Shown here piece by piece: positions 6,929-12,020 of a stretch of 12,020 nucleotides of DNA. The translations under genes were made by a program, and so were the position numbers. Source of the stretch: Rickettsiales bacterium (lineage in GTDB: Bacteria > Pseudomonadota > Alphaproteobacteria > Rickettsiales > UBA1997); NCBI GenBank assembly GCA_009693885.1, contig SHWK01000018.1, positions 1-12,020 of the forward strand, written 5' to 3'. Every line of letters starts with the position of its first letter. Within the stretch, counting starts at the first letter, position 1. The notes under the pieces are model-generated. The model saw nothing but the letters and a program-made list of their open reading frames with translations. It searched no databases and was not told where the DNA came from.

Positions 6929-6957
6929 TTGACTGTTGCGCTAAATGCCGCTAATGT
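6929..6957 (+). promoter_or_regulatory. Candidate promoter for the CNNM-type gene and phosphatase
   Basis: TTGACT (6929-6934) lies 17 nt before TAATGT (6952-6957), in the 129-bp gap between divergent polA and the downstream gene. The -35 box matches 5 of 6 consensus positions and the -10 box only 3 of 6. It would leave a leader of about 80 nt. No good Shine-Dalgarno site precedes ATG 7044. Confidence 0.3.
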
Positions 6958-6989
6958 TACCCTAGGTTTTTTATCCTAAACTAAGTTGA

Positions 6990-7005
6990 TTCCTAATCAT
7001 AGGAA
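6990..7005. promoter_or_regulatory. Small palindrome in the divergent polA/CNNM intergenic region
   Basis: TTCCTA (6990-6995) and TAGGAA (7000-7005) are perfect complements around ATCA. The position, about 40 bp before ATG 7044 and downstream of the candidate promoter, would suit an operator or leader hairpin. A 6-bp stem can occur by chance in AT-rich DNA. Confidence 0.2.
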
Positions 7006-7043
7006 CAAAATTTATAAATCAATTAGGGTTAATAAAATAATTT

Positions 7044-8327
7044 ATGACCACATTAATTACCATTCTATTCTTGATTATTCTCAATGGCTTCTTTTCTTTA
7101 TCAGAAATGGCCATTGTTTCTTCGAATAAGCCAATTTTGCGAGCAATGTCAAGACGCGGCAATAAAGGCGCTGACGATGTTTTGAAGTTGCTTGAAAATC
7201 AAGGCAAATTTTTATCAACAATTCAAGTAGGAATCACCGCTGTAGGCACTCTTACAGCTGCTTATGGTGGCGCCACTATCGCGACTTCTCTAGGGGCATT
7301 GCTAAATAAAGTTCTCTTTCTCGATCCTTACGGCTACGGTATCGCTATCACTATCGTGGTATTTGCCATAACTTATTTTTCAGTAGTCATAGGAGAGTTA
7401 ATTCCAAAACGGATCGCCCTAAGAAATCCAGAAAATATCTCAATTTTAGTTGCGAGACCAATGATGTCAATCTCTCATATCTTTTCTCCACTGGTCAGAA
7501 TTTTTGATTTATCGGCAGAAATCATCATGAAATTTTTTGGAATTTTTTCCACCACAGAAGATAAAGTAACCGAAGCTGATCTTAGGGCCATCATTAGCGA
7601 GGGCGCAGAAAGCGGTGTAATCGAAAAATCTGAACATGAAATGATGCAAAGAATTTTTCGCCTCGATAATCGAGATGCAAAATCAATAATGACGCACATT
7701 TCTGAAGTTACTCTTATCAAAACCGCAGATTCAATAGATGAAATCAGAAGAAAAATCCGCGAAGCTGGTCACTCAAAATATCCAGTAATCGATAGCGAAA
7801 CACAAAAAATTATTGGCGTATCACAAACAAAAGATCTGCTCTCCGACGTTATGCTTCTCAATAAAATAGATATTAAAAATCATCTCAAAGAAGTTCATTT
7901 TGTTGCTGAAAACACCAATTGTTTAAAATTGCTTGAAATGTTCAAATCGGCATCAATCCACTTGGCCGTAGTGATTGACGAATATGGCGAAGTTGAGGGA
8001 ATCGTTACTGATTCCGATGTTTTTGAAGCGATAGTTGGTCTATTACCAGCAAATTATGATGAAAAAGATTTTGTGATGATTGTCAAGAAAGATGATAATT
8101 CTTGGATGGTTGATGGAATGACGCCAATTGATGAAATCCACATTTTAATTGGTATTGAAGAAATTAACGTTGAGGGTGGTTTTGATACAATTGCTGGGTT
8201 TTTGCTAGATCACCTTAATAAAGTGCCTCAAGAGGGCGACAAGGTCATTAAATATGGCTACAGCTTTGAAATTATTGATATGGATGGAATGCGGGTGGAT
8301 AAAATATTAATTAAAAATATTGGTTAA
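7044..8327 (+). CDS. CNNM/CorC-type membrane protein with CBS pair (hemolysin-like family)
   Basis: This 427-residue inner-membrane protein belongs to the DUF21-CBS-CorC family, which contains bacterial CNNM-like Mg transport or homeostasis proteins, the polyamine exporter PaeA, and proteins often labelled hemolysin or TlyC. Residues 1-165 form the DUF21 domain with about four membrane segments and the conserved GELIPKR (117-123). Residues about 175-212 are an acidic helical region (SEGAESGVIEKSEHEMMQRI), about 215-335 hold two CBS domains, including VIDEYGEVEGIVT (310-322), and 345-425 form the CorC_HlyC domain (GGFDTIAGFLL). Length and order are complete. The substrate cannot be read from sequence. 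The shorter rickettsial TlyC proteins lack the membrane part, so I do not use that symbol. The next gene starts 3 bp after this stop, so the two are almost certainly co-transcribed. Confidence 0.9.
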   Translation: MTTLITILFLIILNGFFSLSEMAIVSSNKPILRAMSRRGNKGADDVLKLLENQGKFLSTIQVGITAVGTLTAAYGGATIATSLGALLNKVLFLDPYGYGIAITIVVFAITYFSVVIGELIPKRIALRNPENISILVARPMMSISHIFSPLVRIFDLSAEIIMKFFGIFSTTEDKVTEADLRAIISEGAESGVIEKSEHEMMQRIFRLDNRDAKSIMTHISEVTLIKTADSIDEIRRKIREAGHSKYPVIDSETQKIIGVSQTKDLLSDVMLLNKIDIKNHLKEVHFVAENTNCLKLLEMFKSASIHLAVVIDEYGEVEGIVTDSDVFEAIVGLLPANYDEKDFVMIVKKDDNSWMVDGMTPIDEIHILIGIEEINVEGGFDTIAGFLLDHLNKVPQEGDKVIKYGYSFEIIDMDGMRVDKILIKNIG

Positions 8328-8330
8328 ATA

Positions 8331-9404
8331 ATGCGCAAATTCGCAATAATTTTTCTGTTAATAATTTTTGTTATTCCCGCTCAAGCAAAAATTTCTCAAC
8401 CAAAAAATATTATTTTTCTAATTGGTGATGGAATGGGCTTGTCTCAGATAACCTACGGAATGCTACACAATTCTGATCCTTCAAATTTTCTTCGTTTTAA
8501 AAATATTGGCCTAATCAAAACTCATTCAGCAACTGAAGATATCACCGATTCTGCCGCAGGAGCTACGGCCTTCTCAACTGGCAATAAAAGCTATAATGGC
8601 GCAATTGCTGTCGATCTCAATAAAAAATCTCTTGTTACAATTTTAGAGTTGGCCAAAAAGCGTAAATTGTCTGTTGGATTATTGACTACTTGTGCCATTA
8701 CTCACGCCACTCCAGCTGCTTTTATAGCCCATCAACCTTATCGCGATTTATATGAAAAAATTGCCGAAGATTTTTTAAGAAGTGATATCGATATTTTTAT
8801 TGGAGGAGGTTTAAAATATTTTAACCAAAGATCTGATGGCATAGATTTGGTGCAAAAATTACAAGAAAAAAATTATAAAGTTTATACCAATGAAAAAGAT
8901 TTTTTCTCTGATAATTATAGTGGCAAAACCGCTGCTTTATTGGCCGCAGATCATCTATTAAAAATGCAGGATGGTCGCAAAAATTATCAAGAAAAAGCGC
9001 TAGAAAAGGCATTAAAAGTTTTATCAAAAAACAAAAAAGGATTTTTTTTGATGATTGAGGGATCGCAAATTGATTGGGCTGGTCACAACAATGATGCTGA
9101 ATATATCAAGCAAGAAGTAATCGATTTTGATCATGTTATCGGCAAGGCTTTAGATTTTGCTGATTTGGATAAAAATACTTTAGTAGTAGTAACTGCAGAT
9201 CATGAAACTGGCGGGTTTGCGCTTACGGGGGTCAATAATTTTAAGACTGAAAATTATGGTATAATTACGCCAAAATTTACTAGTGCAGGACATTCGGCGA
9301 GTATGGTTCCAGTTTTTGCTTATGGTGTGGGAGCGGAAGAATTTCTTGGGATTTATGAAAATACCGAAATTTTTTGGAAGATGAGAAAGGCGCTTAAGAT
9401 TTAG
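8331..9404 (+). CDS. Secreted alkaline phosphatase (PhoA superfamily)
   Basis: This 357-residue periplasmic phosphomonoesterase has a signal peptide (residues 1-19, cleaved after AQA). Active-site elements of the alkaline phosphatase family appear in order. They are metal-binding Asp33 (FLIGDGMG), nucleophile Ser74 (TDSAAGATAFSTG), HATPA at 125-129, Arg138 as the likely phosphate-binding Arg, Glu243, Asp248 and His252 (MIEGSQIDWAGHNND), Asp290 and His291 (VTADHETGGF), and His321 (GHSASMVPVFAYG). All residues needed for the two zinc sites and the third metal site seem present, so it should be active. It is shorter than E. coli PhoA (471 residues), which fits a trimmed form without the extra surface insertions. 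It follows the CNNM-type gene with a 3-bp gap and no separate promoter. The partnership with a divalent-metal-type transporter is suggestive but unproven. Confidence 0.92.
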   Translation: MRKFAIIFLLIIFVIPAQAKISQPKNIIFLIGDGMGLSQITYGMLHNSDPSNFLRFKNIGLIKTHSATEDITDSAAGATAFSTGNKSYNGAIAVDLNKKSLVTILELAKKRKLSVGLLTTCAITHATPAAFIAHQPYRDLYEKIAEDFLRSDIDIFIGGGLKYFNQRSDGIDLVQKLQEKNYKVYTNEKDFFSDNYSGKTAALLAADHLLKMQDGRKNYQEKALEKALKVLSKNKKGFFLMIEGSQIDWAGHNNDAEYIKQEVIDFDHVIGKALDFADLDKNTLVVVTADHETGGFALTGVNNFKTENYGIITPKFTSAGHSASMVPVFAYGVGAEEFLGIYENTEIFWKMRKALKI

Positions 9405-9431
9405 CTTGTTGATAAAATCTCGTTAAGCGCC
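9389..9431. terminator. Inverted repeat between convergent phosphatase and aroC genes
   Basis: GGCGCTTAA (9389-9397) and TTAAGCGCC (9423-9431) are perfect 9-bp complements, GC-rich for this region, with a possible inner pairing GATTT/AAATC. The left arm lies in the last codons of the phosphatase gene and the stop codon is in the loop. On the plus strand the stem is followed by A7 then T4; on the minus strand it is followed by TTTCTC. Neither is a canonical T-run, but the placement between convergent genes, where both transcripts must end, supports a shared terminator. Confidence 0.5.
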
Positions 9432-9458
9432 AAAAAAATTTTACTATCTCATCAATCA

Positions 9459-10514
9459 CTAACGCATCAATAAAAAATCCGCTAAAACGCAAGCTAGCAT
9501 TGCCTCTCCAACTGGCACAGCGCGAATTCCAACACAGGGATCATGCCTTCCTTTAGTGATAATTTCAGTGTTATTGCCGTTTATATCAAAGGTGCGACGC
9601 GGTATCAATATTGAGCTGGTGGGTTTTACTGCAAAACGCACCACAATATCTTGCCCAGAAGAAATCCCTCCCAAAGAGCCACCAGAGTGGTTGGCAGAGA
9701 ATTTTACTTGATCATTTTCTATCCACATTTCATCAGCAAGTTCGCTGCCTTTGCGTGCTGCGGCATCAAAACCATCGCCAATTTCAACACCTTTTACTGC
9801 GTTGATTCCCATCATCGCAGCGGCAATTCTTGCATCAAGCTTATCATAGATTGGCTCACCCAAACCAACTGGAACATTGCGCGCAACCAGCTCAATTATA
9901 GCCCCAACAGAATCTCCACTTTTACGAATTTCTGACAAATAATCAGCAAAATTTGCAGCAGCAATTTTATCAGGACAGAAAAAATCGTTATTGTTAATCT
10001 CGTTAAAATCAATATTGGCGCGATCAATTTTTTTCTCACCAATTTGCGTTAAATAGCCAAAAATTTCTATTCCATCAAGCGCAATAATTTTGCGAGCAAT
10101 GGCTCCTGCGGCAACGCGCATTGCGGTTTCACGAGCAGAAGATCTTCCGCCACCACGATAATCACGAATGCCATATTTTTGAAAATAAGTATAATCAGCG
10201 TGTGAGGGGCGAAATTTATCTTTAATCTCAGAATAATCGGCACTTTTTTGATCTTCGTTGATAATTATCATTGAGATCGGCGCGCCAGTAGTGACGCCCT
10301 CAAACACCCCTGATAAAATTTTTATTTGATCAGATTCTTGTCTTTGTGTAGTAAATTTTGATTGCCCTGGACGACGCTTATCCAAAAAAGGCTGAATATC
10401 ATTTTCGCTTAATTCAATTAACGAAGGACAGCCATCAACAACGCAGCCAATTGCATCGCCATGGCTTTCCCCCCAAGAGGTAAAAGAAAATTTTGTGCCA
10501 AATTTATTAGTCAT
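9459..10514 (-). CDS. aroC: Chorismate synthase
   Basis: Chorismate synthase converts 5-enolpyruvylshikimate-3-phosphate to chorismate, using reduced FMN, as the last step of the shikimate pathway. This 351-residue protein is full length (E. coli AroC has 361). It shows all family signatures: WGESHG (14-19, with His18), DKRRPGQSKFTT (45-56), RPSHADYTY (102-110, with His105), RGGGRSSARET (120-130), SGGSLGGISSGQ and RHDPCVGIRAVPV (323-335). The start ATG 10512-10514 overlaps the end of the upstream LptC-like gene by 8 nt, which indicates translational coupling in the folB - LptC-like - aroC operon. Chorismate feeds p-aminobenzoate and so folate, which links it to folB two genes upstream, as well as aromatic amino acids. 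Confidence 0.97.
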   Translation of the reverse strand: MTNKFGTKFSFTSWGESHGDAIGCVVDGCPSLIELSENDIQPFLDKRRPGQSKFTTQRQESDQIKILSGVFEGVTTGAPISMIIINEDQKSADYSEIKDKFRPSHADYTYFQKYGIRDYRGGGRSSARETAMRVAAGAIARKIIALDGIEIFGYLTQIGEKKIDRANIDFNEINNNDFFCPDKIAAANFADYLSEIRKSGDSVGAIIELVARNVPVGLGEPIYDKLDARIAAAMMGINAVKGVEIGDGFDAAARKGSELADEMWIENDQVKFSANHSGGSLGGISSGQDIVVRFAVKPTSSILIPRRTFDINGNNTEIITKGRHDPCVGIRAVPVGEAMLACVLADFLLMR

Positions 10515-10935
10515 GGTCAGTTTTATTTAAAATTAAGACTGGGTTTTGTGAAAATATTAAATGATTGCCATTATCATTTACTACGAGCTGTCCGGCAGTG
10601 ATATTTCCCGCAACTCCTATGGCATAAACATCAAATAAAGTGACCTCTTCTTCGTTTTTATGTACCGCTCTTTTTGCTTTAATATCATAAACTTCATCTG
10701 GCGTATATTGAAATTTAATTCGCGGATTAATCATAATTTTTTCTATCTGAAATTTTTCAGGATTTTTTTGAAAGTCATTAATCAATTTATATTGTTGATG
10801 AGGTTTGTTAATGGCATAAAAAATATAAATAAAAATCCCGACAACGATCAAAGAATAGCACAAAATAGTTAGGTATTTTTTAACTTTGATGTGCAAATTT
10901 ATGCGCTTGATAGTAAGCGCGGTTCTAAGGTCCAT
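10507..10935 (-). CDS. Single-pass membrane protein, probably LptC-like
   Basis: This 142-residue protein has a basic N-terminus, one membrane anchor (residues about 21-41) and a periplasmic part. From about 62 the sequence (IEKIMINPRIKFQY, then YDIKAKRAVHKNEEEVTLFD, then GQLVVNDNGNHLIFSQNPVL) recalls the beta-rich LptC/DUF1239 domain, in which a 'prf...yxixAxxAxx' stretch precedes repeated strands. LptC anchors the LptB2FG exporter to the periplasmic lipopolysaccharide bridge. The domain is short, about 75 residues against about 130 in E. coli LptC, and there is no lptA or lptB neighbour, so the call is tentative. The start is 1 nt after the folB stop (TAA-C-ATG) and its stop overlaps aroC by 8 nt. 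If not LptC, it is a bitopic membrane protein of unknown role. Confidence 0.5.
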   Translation of the reverse strand: MDLRTALTIKRINLHIKVKKYLTILCYSLIVVGIFIYIFYAINKPHQQYKLINDFQKNPEKFQIEKIMINPRIKFQYTPDEVYDIKAKRAVHKNEEEVTLFDVYAIGVAGNITAGQLVVNDNGNHLIFSQNPVLILNKTDHD

Positions 10936-10936
10936 G

Positions 10937-11290
10937 TTATTTCTTTCTTTCTTGCGATAAGGTAATTGAAAAAGAATCTACATTTTCAACGATTCCAACT
11001 TTGTCAATTTCAACTTCGCATTTTTTTATTCTTTCATCTTCCATAATTAAATCTAAAGTTTGTTGAACCATTTCTTCAATCAATTTAAATTTTTTGCTAG
11101 ATAATAGGCTCTTGATTTTCGTGATCAATTCATGATAATCAATGGTATCTTTTATGCTATTAGTAAAACGCGCACGATCGTAATCGGTTTCAATTGTCGC
11201 ATTCAAAATTATTGCTCGCTCCACCGTTTCTTCCCATTCATAAATTCCTAGAATGGTGCTGAATTTGAAATTTTTAATTTTAATAATCAT
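10937..11290 (-). CDS. folB: Dihydroneopterin aldolase
   Basis: FolB cleaves 7,8-dihydroneopterin to 6-hydroxymethyl-7,8-dihydropterin and glycolaldehyde in the pterin branch of folate synthesis. The 117-residue length is typical. Family features visible are GIYEWEE (15-21, with the conserved Glu20), DTIDYHELI (48-56, with Tyr52), LIEEM (70-74, with the pterin-binding Glu72) and a lysine at 97 in EIDKVGI that aligns with the catalytic Lys. The usual KP dipeptide is KV here. It is the first gene of the folB - LptC-like - aroC operon; the next gene follows after 1 nt. No clear ribosome-binding site is seen. Its start lies only 5 bp from the longest possible start of the divergent thioredoxin-like gene. 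Confidence 0.88.
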   Translation of the reverse strand: MIIKIKNFKFSTILGIYEWEETVERAIILNATIETDYDRARFTNSIKDTIDYHELITKIKSLLSSKKFKLIEEMVQQTLDLIMEDERIKKCEVEIDKVGIVENVDSFSITLSQERKK

Positions 11291-11295
11291 AGAAA

Positions 11296-11916
11296 ATGGA
11301 TGATAATAAAATTATCTATATAGATAAATTTAAACAATCTAAACAAAAAAAGGAGCGTAAAATGCTTTTCTTCGTTATCGCTATCGGAATCATTACTGGT
11401 TTGGTCGTTTGGAACTATTATGTAGAAAATGCTTCACATTTTGATGTGAAAATTCCTTCATCAAAAAATATCGTTTTCAATAGTGAGCAAGCGCTTGCAA
11501 TGACAACCACGCAAATCGCTAATGAATTCGAAAAATATGATAACAAGCCGATTTTATTCTATCTTTATACAACTTGGTGCGAAAGTTGTAAGAAAAATTT
11601 TGTAATTTTTAACGAAATTGCCAAAGAATTTCAAGAAACCGAACTTCATGTTATGGCTTTGGCAATAGATAGAGACTTAACCGCAGCGGTTTTGCAAGCA
11701 GATTTAAACCAAAAGGGTGATATCTATTTTCAGCCGCGTTTTTTAGCTTTTAAAGAGGGATTCAAAGAGTTTTTGCTACAAAAGCAAATCAATTATGAGG
11801 GTCGTATTCCTTACACAGTTCTAATCGGAAAGGATGGCAAAGTGATCACAAAATATGTTGGAATGAAAAACAAAAATTATTTGCGTAACAAAATTATTCG
11901 TGAGTTGTATTTATAG
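11296..11916 (+). CDS. Membrane-anchored thioredoxin-fold protein (TlpA/ResA-like)
   Basis: This 206-residue protein has a Lys-rich N-terminus (residues 11-22), one membrane anchor (about 24-41, LFFVIAIGIITGLVVW) and a periplasmic thioredoxin fold. The redox motif is WCESC (Cys95, Cys98) after ILFYLYTT, and the cis-proline loop is RIPYTVLIGKDGKVI (Pro172). Such proteins reduce or oxidise disulfides outside the inner membrane, often for cytochrome c maturation; the specific client is unknown and no ccm genes are nearby. The start is uncertain. ATG 11296 keeps the positive residues expected on the cytoplasmic side of the anchor. An in-frame ATG at 11362 has a strong AAGGAG site but would leave no charged N-terminus. 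I keep the longer form. It is divergent from folB. Confidence 0.8.
   Translation: MDDNKIIYIDKFKQSKQKKERKMLFFVIAIGIITGLVVWNYYVENASHFDVKIPSSKNIVFNSEQALAMTTTQIANEFEKYDNKPILFYLYTTWCESCKKNFVIFNEIAKEFQETELHVMALAIDRDLTAAVLQADLNQKGDIYFQPRFLAFKEGFKEFLLQKQINYEGRIPYTVLIGKDGKVITKYVGMKNKNYLRNKIIRELYL
11350..11355 (+). promoter_or_regulatory. Strong Shine-Dalgarno sequence before an internal in-frame ATG
   Basis: AAGGAG sits 6 nt before ATG 11362-11364, in frame with the thioredoxin-like gene. It is the best ribosome-binding site in the window, where most genes have none. It may mark the true start or an alternative start giving 184 residues; it also simply encodes KKE in the longer form. Confidence 0.4.
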
Positions 11917-12020
11917 CGCCAATTTAAGATAATCCTAAAAAGCCACTTACAATAAAATAACCCTAGCCATTGAATTACAATGATAGCTCCATTGTGCCCC
12001 ACAGATAATTCATCTACTTC
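11917..12020. other. Non-coding tail of the window
   Basis: No gene is visible in these 104 bases. CAATG (11978-11982) can pair with either CATTG at 11968-11972 or CATTG at 11990-11994, giving two mutually exclusive small hairpins after the thioredoxin-like gene. No T-run follows, so I do not call a terminator. Confidence 0.3.

Noticed and set aside
7475..7720. 81-codon minus-strand open frame inside the CNNM-type gene
   Set aside because: It is antisense to the CBS/linker coding region, with no family resemblance.
9611..9935. Plus-strand open frames opposite aroC
   Set aside because: The conserved AroC signatures lie on the minus strand; these frames are shadows.
11968..11995. Alternative hairpins that could suggest a riboswitch or attenuator
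   Set aside because: The stems are only 5-6 bp, no downstream gene is in the window, and there is no T-run.
1..12020. CRISPR arrays, toxin-antitoxin pairs, phage or defence genes
   Set aside because: I looked on both strands and found no spaced direct repeats and no recognisable nuclease, restriction, toxin or phage structural proteins; the only mobile DNA is the pair of IS3 remnants.

Overview
This 12 kb window comes from an AT-rich bacterial chromosome. The gene set and protein style (a short LptC-like protein beside folB and aroC, PolA with a poorly conserved proofreading domain, very lysine/isoleucine/asparagine-rich proteins, tiny intergenic gaps) suggest an alphaproteobacterium of the Rickettsiales/Holosporales kind. 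That placement is inferred from composition and gene content; there is no rRNA or other marker here to settle it.

Region 1 (about 1-3980) is a scarred accessory stretch. It opens with the 3' end of an unrecognised gene (2-229). A 426-bp deletion derivative of an IS3-family element follows (325-750); it keeps both termini and orfA but has lost orfB. Next are an intact membrane O-acyltransferase with a C-terminal SGNH domain (947-2911) and, 3 bp later, the wreck of a TpsB (FhaC/ShlB-type) outer-membrane transporter gene (2915 to about 3332). The TpsB remnant runs straight into the right half of a second, same-orientation IS3 copy (about 3333-3775), whose last 43 bp are identical to those of the first copy. 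That second copy cuts an OsmC-family gene on the minus strand after codon 68 (3776-3979).

Region 2 (4098-12020) is ordinary housekeeping sequence in compact transcription units. polA (minus) is divergent from a two-gene plus-strand unit: a CNNM/CorC-type CBS-domain membrane protein and, 3 bp downstream, a secreted alkaline phosphatase. That unit converges on a minus-strand operon folB - LptC-like gene - aroC, whose genes are separated by 1 bp or overlap by 8 bp. A membrane-anchored thioredoxin-fold protein diverges from folB.

Functionally, aroC makes chorismate, the precursor of the p-aminobenzoate moiety of folate, and folB acts in the pterin branch of folate synthesis, so the operon pairs two inputs to one pathway. 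The phosphatase, the LptC-like protein, the thioredoxin-like protein and the acyltransferase all act at or beyond the inner membrane. I found no CRISPR array, tRNA, rRNA, defence system or phage module. The points of most interest are the decay of the TpsB and OsmC genes around the IS copies, the orfA-only IS derivative, and the apparent loss of proofreading residues in PolA.
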